64,000 bases of DNA. It comes from Branchiostoma belcheri (lineage: Eukaryota > Chordata > Leptocardii > Amphioxiformes > Branchiostomatidae). Below the pieces are notes generated by a model. The model worked only from the letters and a program-made list of their open reading frames with translations, made no database searches and was not told the DNA's origin. Shown piece by piece: positions 10,291-23,630 of the stretch (position 1 is the stretch's first letter; the number at the start of each line of letters is the position of its first letter). The stretch lies in the NCBI RefSeq assembly GCF_001625305.1, contig NW_017804609.1:1251389-1315388 (forward strand), in the 5' to 3' direction. The position numbers and the translations under genes are program-made.

Positions 10291-13190
10291 CTGATGTAGC
10301 CAATTTGCTAATGAACTGGTAAATAACCTGCAGGTCATTGCCCTTTTGAACTTGCCTGTTTTGAACTGTAGGAAATCGGACAAACAAGCCCTTATTAGTA
10401 ATCCAACCCATATCAGCTGTAATCCAACCCCCTATCAGCTGTAATCTGACTCCATATCAGCGTAATGAAGTTGAACCAAACACAGATAACAGTCCACAGC
10501 AGCTTACCACAGAAGACAACACAAACACATAATTAGTATTTTTTTTAGCTGATATTGACCATTTTGCTTCAGTACAGCACCACTATGGACTATATTATTT
10601 CAAGAGTAAGGGAAATGAAACTAAACTTTGAGCTGAAACTTTTAGTAAAAGGTTTTATTTCTGTGAACAGTTCTAGAGGTTCTTTCTGTTGTGAAGAAAA
10701 TGAGATGTTGTTTGTGCGATAAAGCAAAGAAAAAGACACAAACACACCATGCACAGATGGACAGGTTTGTAGCTGCTAAGTTATTAGCAGGAAAACTTCA
10801 GCCTTACAAAAACTGTGGGACCAGCCTAGAAAATAAACAATTGGAGGTCAGATGGACGGCCCCAAACGAGTTTGGCATCCAGGGTTAATGGATGGATGGA
10901 TGGATGGCAGGACTTTCTGTAACTTAATTCACTCAGTCAGTGAAAGTTTTAAACCCACCTGGTTTGTTAACGTTGATCCTATTGTAGCATTTGGGACTAT
11001 CTGATGCCTAAGCCTATTTTATTTGTTTTTCCCTGTCACTTCATACTTTTAAAAATCCAACAACCAACAAATGATATTGATGTGGCCTAAACTACTGTAA
11101 CAGTTTTTTTGTGACAAAGGTTTGAACTGTTTGACTCCTTTCTAGTTGTGTAACACAGACTTGTGGTACATAAGGCTGTCCTTTGTTCTAATCAAAGTCC
11201 TTTGTTCAGTTTAATTAACCTCCTTGTTCTAATAGAAACACAAAAATCTTCCATAACCAAAGCAGGCTTCTCCAGGCAACACCAGCATGACATTTATACA
11301 ACACCAAGGATAAAACCTTCATATATATATTAGCTTGAAAGTTGATCAGTAATTATATAAGGCTGCAACATGTTTTATCTCTCATTATGTAAATATATCA
11401 AGGACATTGTGCATGTACATACAGTCAAAGTTCAAACCCTAATATATTATAATCTGACCACCTCTACATAAAAATGATAAAGACCACCTACCAAATTAAT
11501 GTAACCACTTTTCACTGGTCCCTTAGATAATATTTTCCCATTGAAGAATCCTGTCTATCGACTAGATTATATTACAAGATTATAGTGACCACCAGTCCAT
11601 GACGTGTTACTAAATATAGAACAGCATCTATAGTGACTACCTGTCAAGAATTCTTGGGCAGTTTTGACAGTATATATATATCATATTATAGTACATGTAG
11701 CCATTTCGCAGCCTGGGGTTTTTGCAAGGTTCTTCCCTCTGCTCAACAAGAGACAAGATTAACGACTCGCCATGACGTGTTACTAAAAATAGCCCCAGCA
11801 GCTCACAGCTTCATCCATCAGGATTCTGACTAAAACTCTCCCAAATCTCTTCTCGCAGGTTTAGAAACAGGGAAATTTAGTCAAATCAAGGAGGTTTGAA
11901 TATAATAGGTGCAATAACTTACTTTCCAAGCAGGGGTTTGGGGTTTTGGTCTATTTTTAGCTTTTTAATGGGTTTTCTTTTGTGCAGTATCTTTTTAAAC
12001 CCAGGGTAGTTTGGGCATGAGAACCCAGAGATACCCCAGAGACACCCCCAGGTACCGCCTGTATGTACAGCAAACACAAGACACCAGGAAGATGGGCATG
12101 TTTGTGGTTTGTGGTTCTCTGAGTTTACCCTGCGCAAAGTTACAAGCCGACTGGCATCCGTACACAGACAGAGGCACTGTTTACTACAACCACTAACACA
12201 ACACGGTACAGATAGCAAACTAACTCCACTACTAAGGCCTTAGGAAAAAACGTTGTGCTTCCTGTTTCCCGACCAACCCTAGAAAAAAAACTACCAACCC
12301 TAACCTTTTTTGTGTGGACCCCTGCAAGAGACATGCATTTTTTGAGCTGATTGACCTTTTCTAGCTCCATTATCTAACAATGGAGTGATGAAACATAACA
12401 CAATTAGTTTTCAATATTGACAGGACAGTCATTTAGTTTTCAACACTGACATTGAAAATAGAAGTGTCCATATAAAATGCCAAACAAAGACTCTGAAATG
12501 GTTTCTAAATGATTTAAAACTGAGAAGAAAGGTGCACAAACTAACACAGTGACAGCTGGTTCCCTGTAGCAGCCTGTGTTTGTTACATGTATGTAGCACA
12601 CAGTGACAGCTGGCACCGTGTGGCGACCTGTGTGTTTGTTACAATGTAGCAGAGTTAGTATCAGGTCGTCAGTCTCCGGAACTGCGCGGTTAGTCTGGCA
12701 TTTCCTCCGCTCCGCTCCAAATATTTAACTCTGCTGACATTTATACTGCTGGAAAGACACGGAACATTTGGCCCTTCCAAAGGTAGAAAAGTAGGAAATA
12801 CAAATGTTTTGACAGACGTTGTTTCTACTTTTATTTCTTGTAACCAAAAACAGAATTGTTCAAACATATTATGACATCCATGAACTATGATGTAAATAAA
12901 AACCTATGTAAATTTGTTCATACATGTTTCCAAAAGAGAGAAGAGATCCTGTAGACGTAGCACAGTAATGTAGCACTTGTTCCTTCTACCCTTGTATCTC
13001 TGAGTCAGTTATTTATATCTAACTTAGCGCATGTGGCCCATGTTGGGCATGAATATGCAGTAAAATTCATTGTCATTTATTCTAGGGAAACCTGATTGTA
13101 AAAGAAGAAAACAGGAAAAATTTCAACTTTGAAGCCAGCCGTCCCGGCAAAACCCCACCAGATCTACATTGTAACCTCCACCAGGAATCC
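10291..13190. other. Non-coding stretch with scattered repeat pieces
   Basis: No gene seen. It holds a partial GGCCACACC-type element (about 10945-11095), a single CCAAGCAGGGGTTTGGGG end near 11925, the dispersed repeat 12228-12375, and short direct repeats near 12545-12650 (CACAGTGACAGCTGG twice). Small open frames show no domain or codon signal. Confidence 0.45.
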
Positions 13191-13195
13191 GTAAA

Positions 13196-13345
13196 AAGGG
13201 GAAATAAATAGTTGGCCAGGAGAGTCAGTCCGCGAGGAAATTACCTCTATGCTGGCTAAACTCCCCTATAGCTAGAGTCAATTATTCTCCATATAATTGG
13301 CTAAATTTTCCTTTTTTTTTTAAAAACCCGCCTTGTATAGTGTGT
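13196..13345. repeat. Third copy of the GGCCAGGAGAGTCAGTC repeat
   Basis: It matches 8255-8600: AGTTGGCCAGGAGAGTCAGT, a TGGCTAAACTCCCCT block, ATTCTCC and a T run, followed by TAGTGTGTGGGG. Confidence 0.6.
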
Positions 13346-15880
13346 GGGGAAAGCACCTGACCCAAATCGGTGCCAGGGAATCGCAAAGGTCAGAGATAGT
13401 CCCTGTAATCAGACTTAATGTTGCCTGGATCCAAACAAACCTTCGTATCTGTCGCTAGGTAACCAGGTAAACAAACATCCACAGGTGTGCAGAGGATGGA
13501 GATTAGTAGAAGGTTATTTATGGTGTGTTGTGGAGGGTGAAGGTTTGGGGAAATGTAGGCCGTGGGGCAGCGGGGTGTTTTTATGTTCCATACATATTGT
13601 ATAACCTTTATCATCACCTTTATGAAATAGTATTAAAGTGTTAGTTTCATTACATAAAGCTTATAAGCATTACTGTAGACGTTAGAGTAGATATCAGCTA
13701 GATATGTAGTAACTCTGAAGAGCTAATGCTGTGTGCCTGTTACAGTTGTTGTGCAATAAAGTTGACTTGACTTGTTGATCCACTGTGTCTAGTGCACGGT
13801 GTTTGAAAGACAGAGCCCATCCCTCTCCTTCCACTGCCTTTTACCTCACAAACTGAAGTCTGGTACCCATTTAACACCTATACTATTGCTAAATTTTACC
13901 CTAGGTTGTTCTGTGTTCAGTCATGGATAGAAAAGCAACAGCCACAGAACGTGCAAACGTAAATAAAGTTTGTTTGTATGCAAACATGACACCTACAATG
14001 TCTGTATAAATCTTATCACGACATTTCATACCTACATGTGGAATACTCTAAAATAGGGCCTGACAGGTATGGGCCGGTTTCAAACATTCACTATAATTTT
14101 CTAACAAAATTAGTTTCAATGAAAGATATTACTGTAACAACAATATCATTTTCCTTTACAATTGATGATGAACTTGTTTCTTAAATCATATACATATCTT
14201 TGTTAATGAATTTATGAATATAGAACACAACATGAAGTTGTTTTAAAGCCGGTGTGACCAGAAGTTTTGAGCTGATCCCTGTGGCCCTATATAGTAGTCA
14301 GGGGGAAACAGGAGGCTATATTTAGCTGGGGCTGGGGTGGGGCAGACGGGATCAAATTCAACTCACACTGGGGGAGCTTCAGTTATAAAGTTTGCCCTCA
14401 GCCCTCAGACACATGAGTTAGTTTCTCACAAGATATAGAAGAAGCTGGTCTGGAGCCTTGAGTCGTCCAGTTTGTCTCTACCCACAGTTATTGTATCCAG
14501 AATGGTGCCTATCTAGTTCTGTGCCTGAATGGGTTAGGGTTAGGATCAGGCACAGTTCTGGATAGTCTCTGCATATCCAAGAACGTAGATTTGCCCCAGG
14601 CACAGTTCTGGATACGCGTGGACTATCCAGAACATTGCTCATAGTTCTGGATAAAGCACGGTTCTGGATATACCAGATTCTGCTTGTCCTGATCGTTGAA
14701 AAATAGTGGGTCGCAAAATGTACCCTCTCGGGCCGGATAACTCCCCTGGTATACTATTCCTTTTATTTTGGCCAATTTCTACTATTTTCCAGCTATTAGA
14801 GTAGTAGAGGCTTCTTCATTCCCACAGCCTTGCAGGATGAGTTGTTTCCTGTGTAAGTCTGTGTCCCTCCTGTAGGGGACATGCCTGCGATGCTCCAGTC
14901 CCTGATTTGGTCATCCCGACACCAAAACTGATCACGGGCCCAGGAATAGCGGGGTATAATTAGCGCTGGGACCGGGCAGGAAATAGCCGGCTGGTGTGTT
15001 TTCCTCGCTAAAAATAACCAGGCTAACCGGGACAGCCTCAACCTGACCTCTGACCTCACAGGGCACCAAGCAGAACTTGGTCTGTCTTCTCATAGCCAAA
15101 CACAGTTGGGGCATCATCACTAGAAAGCTTTAAACAACTGCTGCAATCAAATGTGTAAAGATTGAGTGTAACAAGTCGTTCAGTGTGATATAGGTAGCTG
15201 CCGCCGTGCCGTGTGCCTGCGAAGCTGGTGTGTTACGCCGAAGGGCGGTTGTACCGGCTATTCAGATACAGATACAGATAATAATGTTCTATCACAGTAA
15301 ATTATTGCTGCACAATCCCTGAATCAGTACAAATTTGGGGCTCACGGTTCTGGATAAAGCTGGCTGGTGTGTTTTCCTCGCTAAAAATAACCCGGATATT
15401 AACCAGAACAGGCTAAACCTGACCTCTGACCTCACGGGGCACCAATGCTGCTGCAAGAACAGCCTGTCTTCTGTCACACTAACTCTTCTTAAAGGACCTG
15501 TCTTATTCTCCACCCATGTCTTAAGATTTTTTAATTCACAACAACAAGACAAAGTGTCGCTGCACTTAACCTGACCAACTATTTTGCCAGCGCCACTTGA
15601 CAATTAACAAATTATATATGATACAAACAGATGAGACAAAAAGGACTAAAGCATGCCAACATCTTAAGGTTCATCTCTGTATAACAACTTTCTCTTTTTC
15701 TGCTGCAAGGAGAATCAGTCTGTCTTCCATCAAACTAACACGTCTTAAAGAAAGGACAAATCTTATTCTCCAACCACGTCTTCAGATTACTCTCTGTACA
15801 TCAACTTTCTCTTTTTCTTGGCCCAAGACAAGTTGTCCAGTCTGTCTTCCATCACACTAACTCTTCTTAAACAATACTAG
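13346..15880. other. Non-coding stretch with repeat pieces
   Basis: No gene recognised. Near 13735-13850 lies a reverse partial copy of the repeat at 32820-33020 (CATCCCTCTCCTTCCACTGC). 14500-14680 carries the GCACGGTTCTGGATA family. 14980-15080 and 15340-15450 share a duplicated segment (GGCTGGTGTGTTTTCCTCGC plus TAAAAATAACC). A TCTTATTCTCCACCCATGTC-like block recurs through 15480-17095. Confidence 0.45.
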
Positions 15881-16270
15881 AAATGCCCATCTGCAGTCTG
15901 CATTTTGCAGTGTTAGAAATACCCATCTGCAGTCTGCATTTTACAGTGTTAGAAATACCCATCTGCAGTCTGCATTTTACAGTGTTAGAAATACCCATCT
16001 GCAGTCTGCATTTTGCAGTGTTAGAAATGCCCATCTGCAGTCTGCATTTTACAGTGTTAGAATACCCATCTGCAGTCTGCATTTTACAGTGTTAGAAATA
16101 CCCATCTGCAGTCTGCATTTTGCAGTGTTAGAAATGCCCATCTGCAGTCTGCATTTTACAGTGTTAGAAATACCCATCTGCAGTCTGCATTTTGCAGTGT
16201 TAGAAATGCCCATCTGCAGTCTGCATTTTGCAGTGTTAGAAATGCCCGTCTGCAGTCTGTATTTTGCAGA
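15881..16270. repeat. 36-bp minisatellite, about 11 copies
   Basis: The unit is AAATGCCCATCTGCAGTCTG followed by CATTTTGCAGTGTTAG. Third-codon-like variation is absent; changes are scattered (GCCC/TACCC, TTGC/TTAC) and one copy is one base short. Because 36 is divisible by three, open frames run on both strands (ICSLHFAVLEM-like on plus), which are artefacts. Single copies of the unit in its wider repeat context lie at 8000-8065 (reverse) and 17285-17345. Confidence 0.95.
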
Positions 16271-17835
16271 GACATTTTCAATATTGCAGAAGAAAAATTA
16301 GGCAACCTGCAACTTCAGACTGAAGAACCTTTTCAATTCCGTATAATATTATCATCATAATGTAATAATGTCATTGTTTACTAGTTTTTTTAAAATTTGT
16401 TATCATGTTGATCATGTAAAATGTGCAATTCAGCATCTTTGTACACAAATGAAGCTGCCATGTATTTTACTGAAATGTGAACAAAGTCAATAAACTCAAT
16501 ATATAAAGGAGAGATTCTCCACCCATGTCTTCAGATTACTCTCTGTATCTCAACTTTCTCTTTTTCTTGACCGAGACAATTAAACTGTCCAGTCCAGACT
16601 GGTGAGTCCTGGCATCTTTGTCATGTCTTCTTTCCTCCTCTTAGATTTTTTAGGCAATGCGGCATGCTGGCCAGATGCTGCCAAAATTCTTACATAGGAT
16701 GCTGCTCAGGTTCTTGCGAAGCTCATGTTCTTAAGATGCTATCCAGGTGTTTTAAGATGCGGCTCAGGTCCTTTAAGATGCTGCCCAGGTAACACGCCAG
16801 CCTGCAGCCTGGTGAGCTAAAAATAGCGCGCAGCTCCGATCCGCGGCAGCAGATTCATCATGCTGCAGACACGACAGGAATAACCAACAACCTGGCCATG
16901 GCTGATGCCTGATGGCATAGGGACTGACAGGGGTTTCAGTTAAAAACCTGGGTAACAAACACAGCTAACAACCTGGCCAATGGCATTGGGGCTCACAGGG
17001 GGTCCAGTTATAGGTAACAAACAACCATGCAACCAACCATGTTAAAAGAAATTAAAGGAGAGATTCTCCATCCATGTCTTCAGATTATCTCTGAAGCTAA
17101 CCCAGCTAACCCACATAATAAGCCAGCTAAGAACCTGGCCATGGCATCGGGTTCACAGGGGTTTCAATTAAAAATCTACATGTAGGTATCAAACCTGGAA
17201 TACAAGCTCAGGTGAACACAAACCCAGCTATCAACACAGCTGAGGGTTCCAGCTAAAAACCTAGCTAGGTAACAACCCAGAATACAGATGCAGTGTTAGA
17301 AATACCCATCTACAGTCTGCAGAGATATTTTCAATATTGCAGAAGGAAAATAGTTACCTGCAAATTTGCACGAAACTCTGACACAAAACCTGGGAGAAAA
17401 GGTGAAATGGAACTGGATATCATAAAGCAAAAACAGCCTGGCTCCCATCATGACATTGAACAGGTTTGAGTTATAAATTCTTGGTTAGACACTAACAGAC
17501 AGATAAGCTGAAATTGTTCAGCTGGTCCATCACTGCATCAGGAACTGTGCCTGTCAGGCTGATGTGTTATAACTTATACCCATGGCAGGGCTCGAAATTC
17601 ATTATGAACTTGAATTATGAACCAGTGAAAATCCTGTCGCTCCCAGCAGACATTTGGAGGCTCAAAAAACAACCCTCCTCCCTGCAGGCTTCTCCAGGCC
17701 TGCTGGTGCTGATGTGGTTACCATGACGACTAACATGCGTGCTGATTGGATAATCACCTGCTGATAACTGGGATCAATTTACTCCAGATTCTCCCTCCTA
17801 CATAAGCGAGCAAATTACTGGCAATGTGGGTCAAT
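16271..17835. other. Non-coding stretch, AT-rich LINE-like tail and local duplications
   Basis: 16370-16505 resembles a LINE 3' tail (AT-rich, ending AATAAACTCAATATATAAAG). 16660-16790 has repeated GATGCTGCxCAGG blocks. 16800-17280 has repeated AACCTGGCCATGGC-like and CACAGGGGTTTCA-like blocks. A solo CAGGGCTCGAAATTCATTAT end is at 17587. No gene. Confidence 0.4.
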
Positions 17836-18010
17836 CTAGCCTCCAACAGGCTTCTAGATCTTGGGATCATTGTAGCCTATACCAGGCTCTTTGGAATAAC
17901 CCTAGCCTCTATACGGCTCCTTGGGCCGTTAAAGCTTAGATTATCATTTGTCAGGTTCCTTGGGATCAGGATAGCCTCTACCAGGCTACTTGGGATCATT
18001 ATAGGCAAAT
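17836..18010. repeat. Tandem array of TAGCCTCTACCAGGCT-type ends
   Basis: Four to five variants of TAGCCTCTACCAGGCTNCTT plus GGGATCAT lie head to tail. This motif is the terminal sequence of the inverted-repeat elements at 27580-27779 and 29161-29314, so an element end appears to have been amplified on its own. Confidence 0.7.
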
Positions 18011-18029
18011 CTACCTTCTTTGATATATC

Positions 18030-18880
18030 AAGACTATCTAGAACTGTGCCTGATCCTAATCCTAATCCAAAATTCAGGTATAGAACTAGACAGGCACGGT
18101 TCTGTGTACAATAAACACGCCAATCCAACCAAACATAGTCACACCAGACTGATGTGTGGAGACTATCCAGAACTGTGCCTGGAGCAAATCTATTTTCTTG
18201 GATACGGGGAGACTATCAAGAACTAGGCCTGATCCTAATCCTAACAAAGATTCAGACATAGAACTAGACAGGTACAGTTCTGGGTATGATATACTATATG
18301 TATAAACACACTAGTCTAAACACAATCAAACCTGGCGGTCCAGGATATGTGGAGACTACCTAGAACCTTGCCTGTGGCAAATATACGTTCCCAGATACAC
18401 AGAGACTATCCAGAATGTTGCCTGATCCTAACTCTAATCCTAATCCAAAGTTTAGGCATATAACTGTATAGGGACTGTTCTGGGTATACAATACTAAACA
18501 CGCAAGTCCAACCAAACACAATCACACCAGACTGCTAGGGCTATGTGGAGACTACCTAGAACCATGCCTGGAGCAAATATACGTTCCCAGATACACAGAG
18601 ACTATCCAGAACGTTGCCTGATGATCCTAACTCTAATCCTAATCCAAAATTTAGGCATATAACTGTACAGGCACAGTTCTGGGTACAATAAACACGCCAG
18701 TCTAACTATTTTTACACAATCACACCAGACTGCTAGGGCTATGTGGAGACTACCTAGAACCATGCCTGGAGCAAATATACGTTCCCAGATACACAGAGAC
18801 TATCCAGAACATTGCCTGATCCTAATCCTAACCCTAAATTCAGGTTCTGGGTACAATAAACACGCCAGTCCAACCAAACA
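18030..18880. repeat. Tandem repeat, roughly 190-bp unit, four to five copies
   Basis: Each unit holds GACTATCCAGAACNNTGCCT, GATCCTAATCCTAATCC, AATTTAGGCATA, GGTTCTGGGTACAATAAACA and CACGCCAGTCCAACCAAACA. Copies have diverged by small indels. It belongs to the GGTTCTGGATA family dispersed in this window. Confidence 0.8.
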
Positions 18881-21174
18881 CAATCACATCAGGCAGCCAG
18901 CATGACCACAGTTATGTTACTGACAACAACGTTTAACAACAACCTTAAACCATGGCTGGTCGTCTGTTGTTTATAGAGACAACAAATACAGACCCTGTGT
19001 TTGACTTGTGCTAAATATACAACATGTATGTTATGTTTCAGGTGGGAAAACAGCCAATAAATTTACACACCAGGCCAGAAGGTATGTAAAAACTGCCAAA
19101 TGTTTAAAGAGGAAGGTTGGACTATAAAACCACCCAATAAATTCGGGTACTGTAAACTCTCACAGCTCATTCTGCAACTGGCAGCCGTGGTGAACACATG
19201 GGGAGAGCTAGGCTGAGATAGTATACCAAGTACACCTCTTCAACATTATGTTGAGACATGGATATGTACATGAAAAGTACATATAATATTTTACTAAACA
19301 ACAAGAATATAGACTAACAACTACACAGGCATGTACTATGCCAATCCTGATAAACTGGGACTTCATCTATTCAGCATTTCAGACTTGGATTCTAATATAT
19401 AATGCAAGAAGCCGCCAAATGTGTTTCTACATGTTTCTACATTGTATATTTTCTAACATACAACTATCATATCAATACAAATCTAGTTTGGCTGTGGATA
19501 AGATGTGCAATTTGTGATTACAGATATAAGTTTTTGAAACAAACATGGAAGCTTGACAGAGGCTCATCTCTGCTGGAATTGTTCAAATTGGAAACTGTAG
19601 GCCCTTATCGTGTATAACGACCTCCAAGTAAATGTTACATGGATTGTGTTTAGGTTTGCTGCAACTGTCTGTGTCATTCCTTGTATGGCAATGTTTTGTT
19701 GAAAAACTAGTGAAGATAAAATACAACATTTTTCAAAACTTCAAACGTCAGTTAATATGCAAATCACTGTCTGTCGTCTGTTCCCATTGTTTCCACTGGC
19801 AGTCGGGTTCAGACACCCCGTGGCTTATAATCCATTTATGATGTTGGGAGGATGTGCGGGGTCAATTTAGCTACTAGATCCTCACAGGGGATAGTTTCTT
19901 TATTGGTGGAGGACCCTGGGTCCTCCAAGTGCCTCTTCAAGATCTGGCCAGATAACATAAACTGACGTCCTTGTCATGGGAACAATCCAAGCAGAGGTTT
20001 GGCTTTGGCTTATTCTTGATATTCTTGATGTGTTTTGGGCACTTTTAACGTACAATATCATTTTTTAACGTATAGGTTCGCCATCCACCAATGGACATAT
20101 ACTTAGTAACTTAGTATGTAGATTATATTCCTTTTATTTTGTACATAATTTTTTTTGTGTGTAAATTTCTTTAACTATGTTATCTGCTGTATATGACTGT
20201 GTTTTTATTTCTGTATAAAGCCTGGAAGACTATTCTTTTGCGCTTAAGTAAAGGGCATCAAAATAAAAAGAGAACAAAGAGCTTTTTCGCCTAACAAACA
20301 CTGGCATATTAGATACTATCATGTCAATCAAAACATCTGCTTGGAGATTATATTTTGGGTACAACTAACAAGCTACATAAACACCCACACGGCTGAATAC
20401 AGAAACATCCAGACATTTTACTTCAAACAGGATGAGATGTTAGACATGGTTACGTGGCATTTTGGAATTTTTCTTGCGAATTGCATAAAAGATTAAAGTC
20501 AGCAGGACCAGACTAATTTTGAGCTGGTGGTGAGAGCTCATTCAATTCTTACTGAACAACAAAGCAAGAAACCGCAATCCAAAAATCACTTAATCGTTAA
20601 TGTACATCAGTGAGCACAGTACAGAGAAGTAAACATGACAATGCTGAATTTGCAAGATAACAGTAGCTGACTTAATCATGTATGTGTGTATCGTTGTTAT
20701 TGTACTATTTTGTACTTCTCATATTTACTGTGTATTTTTAATGTCCCAGAAGTAGGTATGTGAAAAAAAAGGTCAAATGACCTAAGTGTAACCTTGTGGT
20801 AAAATAAATAAAATTGATACCTAAAAGATAACACTTCTTTTGATTGGTTGTAATTTTTTTTAAAGTAATTTCAGTCAGTTTGACACCTGTAACCTCTGAC
20901 CTACCCACAGATTTATCTAAATCTAATCGTCATAAATCCTGCTCTAATCTGACGTTTCACCTTTGCCCTGCTTTGGTTGATTGGCAAGATTATCCCCAAA
21001 TCATCCCTTAATCCGACCCTGATCCAATGTTCAACAAGAATCAGGACACAGGTATTATACACAAGTGTTCCCTGTTGTTGTTGGTGCCTCTTTTGTTGTC
21101 TAAGGCCACAGCACTTTGGATCAAAGGTGAAGTAATATTGTCACAACAAGACGTGTGAAAACCGATACCCAGAA
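18881..21174. other. Non-coding AT-rich stretch
   Basis: No gene seen. A single CCAAGCAGAGGTTTGGCTTT end is at 19988. Possible LINE tails end near 20275 and 20815 (AAATAAATAAAATTGATACC). Confidence 0.4.
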
Positions 21175-21536
21175 CAGGGCTGGAAATACTGGGTGCATGT
21201 GCACCTTAGTGCACCCAAATTTGGAGCTGTGCACCTAAATATTTTCATAGGTTTACGTATGTAAACAGTAAAGATGTTAAATGTATAGTAGTATACAGCA
21301 TATTCTTAACATCTAAGTGTCAGAAAAATTATCATAAAATAATTGTTATACATAAAGTTATAGTGTTTTTCTTTATAAATGAAATATCAGTTTTTGCTGA
21401 TTTTCTACTTATTCTAATAAATAATATCTTATAGTTGTATATGGTGCACCCAAAAATTTTTTGTGACAGTGTGCACTTAATTTCCTAGGTTGGGTGCACC
21501 AGTGCAATTATTCCCAAAAATGAATTTCGAGCCCTG
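21175..21536. mobile_element. Inverted-repeat element with CAGGGCT ends, 362 bp
   Basis: It begins CAGGGCTGGAAATACTGGGT and ends TGAATTTCGAGCCCTG. Subterminal GTGCACCNNAGTGCACCC and GGTGCACCCAAAAATTTTTT blocks mirror each other. The interior is AT-rich and non-coding. CAGGG termini resemble hAT non-autonomous elements, but I found no convincing 8-bp duplication. Confidence 0.6.
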
Positions 21537-21744
21537 CCTGTTGTTGCTTCGTCCTGTGAAAACTGATACCCAATTGTTGCTCCTCTGGCGGATTATAGCA
21601 TTATAAACCCGCCGGTGTGATCCCCACCATACCAGCCGCTGGCCTGACTATTATGTGAGCAACACCAGCTTCATTATGGACAGTCATGAATTTTTGATGA
21701 GGGATTTTTGCCATTTCTGAACGCAGTCGTGATTGCTTCTCTAC

Positions 21745-22345
21745 AGCTGTTATAATAACCTTCTACTGCCACGGGTTATTGCATATCACTGCGGTGATTT
21801 TTTCTGAAATTAGTATTTCTAAATATCTATATATACAATAATGATGATATAATTATATATAAATAGCATAAATATGTAAATATATAGAATATAGATATAG
21901 TTTCAGATAAGGGACACCCAAAGTTTTCATCCAGTCTGTTATAATAACCTTCTATACTGCCATGGGATGGGTTATTACATTAATACATATCACTGGTGAT
22001 TTTTCTGAAATTAGTATTTCTAGATATATGTATAAATAGATATAATTTATGATAAGGAACATGTGAGGTGTAATTTAGAACTACATGTAGTTCATTATGT
22101 GCAAGTCATTTTATTATATGTACTTTTATATGGGTTATTATATATCACTGAGGTGATTTTTCTGAAATCTATATTACTATAATGGTAATAGAATTATATA
22201 TAAGTATAGATATAGTTTAAGATAAGGGAGACAATTTTTAGGTTTTTGTCCAGGTTGTTAAAATAACCTTCTCTACCAGGGGTCATTCCGTATCACTGTG
22301 ATTTTTCTGAAATCAGTATTTCTAGATATTTATAATTTAAGAAGC
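21745..22345. repeat. Imperfect tandem repeat of about 150-180 bp, four copies
   Basis: Each copy contains TTATAATAACCTTCTA, GGGTTATT, ATATCACTGNGGTGATTTTT, CTGAAATNAGTATTTCTAGA and an AT-rich stretch ending near GATATAGTTTNAGATAAGGG. Confidence 0.7.
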
Positions 22346-22439
22346 GAGGTGTGATATAGAACTAGTTAATGATGTACAAGTCTTCTTCGTTTTATAGTTA
22401 TACTTATATTTCATGACTTTTGAGTGTGTGTGTGAGTGC

Positions 22440-22442
22440 ATA

Positions 22443-22482
<40 letters not shown>
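22440..22482. repeat. (TG)n microsatellite
   Basis: An almost pure TG run of about 40 bp followed by GAGTxAGT variants. Confidence 0.9.
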
Positions 22483-22484
<2 letters not shown>

Positions 22485-22931
22485 TTAGTGAGTGAATGTG
22501 TGAGTCAGTGAATGTGTTGTCTATCAATTCAGGATCCAAAACACCTACATGTACCTTAAGTGTGTACATTTTGGGTGAAACACAGACCCATCAGATCCCA
22601 CACTTGTTGTGAGTCATTGTTGGAGTCGTGAAGACATCTGATTTGATCTATTGTTCAAACTGTATAAATAGATATCAAGTCAGGAACTGCCGGAAGCTAT
22701 TATAAAGGGCTCAACCTGGCAACTGGACAATAAACAATCAACATTATAAACAGTTATAATTCAGATACATTCGGGATGAGATGTTGAACAAGAGGAGCAA
22801 GATGAGGAGGAAGATGGTCATGATGCTGACTCATCTGTTTCCATAGTAATAGACATAGATACATTCATGATGAGGAAGATGATAAGAAAGATGAGGAGGA
22901 AAGTGATGCGGATGCTGACTGACCTGTTTCC

Positions 22932-23630
22932 TAGCCTGGGTACCATCCCCAGTAGTATATTCGCAAACTCTATAACTGGGTCTGGACTTGAACACATATA
23001 AAACGATTGGTCATGACGTCACGTAATGAGCTAGCCCGAGCAGCGGGGCTTCATTTGATTGGCTGAGCCTCAGAGGCGACAGCCAATGGCGCGCCTGTAT
23101 TTATTCAAGTGATGTTTGTTGTTTTGTAAACACAGATCTTCGCGCGAGTGTTCCTTTTCTTGGTGCGTTCTATTTTGAAATTGTTCAATGCATCTTTTTG
23201 CTCATTTTTGAGCGACGATATTCCGTCTAAATCGTCCAAAACGGACGTGATTGCGAGGTCAACATCAACCTCCAAGAGCTGAGCGGCTTGTGCGTCAGCC
23301 CTGTTGATGATCGATCGCGGAAAGACTGACTACGGCTATATCATGTGCGCTTTAGCGTTCGGTTCGCCGTCGGACATGTTGATGAAAATAAGATAAGAAC
23401 AAGGATCTATCTTAACGTTGCCGTTCGGACGTTCGAACGGACGCTAACGTGTCCAAACGGCCCTTACCTAATATGTACACACCCCAAAAAGGGCTTAGAC
23501 GAGTAGGACCAATCAGCGCGCTCGTTCAAAATCTGAACGAATATTTAGACTCCAGACGCTACATATGTGTTCAAGTCCAGACCCAGTTATAGAGTTTGCG
23601 AATATACTACTGGGGATGGTACCCAGGCTA
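22932..23630. mobile_element. 699-bp non-autonomous Mutator-like element: 68-bp perfect TIRs, 9-bp TSD
   Basis: The first 68 bp, from TAGCCTGGGTACCATCCCCA to TGGACTTGAACACATAT, are repeated without a mismatch, inverted, at 23563-23630. The flanks are CCTGTTTCC at 22923-22931 and again at 23631-23639, a perfect 9-bp duplication. No transposase; the interior carries a CRE-like TGACGTCA (near 23013), two ATTGG/CCAAT boxes and CpG-rich sequence. Long TIRs plus 9-bp duplication fit Mutator-like elements. Identical TIRs imply recent insertion. Confidence 0.9.

Noticed and set aside
10691-10888. 65-residue frame starting MKKMRCCLCDKAKKK
   Set aside because: A CxxC pair alone is weak; no family resemblance, no splice or promoter context, AT-rich surroundings.
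15881-16270. Regular direct repeats resembling a CRISPR array
   Set aside because: There are no unique spacers and the sequence is eukaryotic; it is a minisatellite. The same holds for 63655-64000.
15867-16301. Repeat frames on both strands (CRLQMGISNTVK, ICSLHFAVLEM)
   Set aside because: The 36-bp unit is a multiple of three, which keeps all frames open; no start context or domain.
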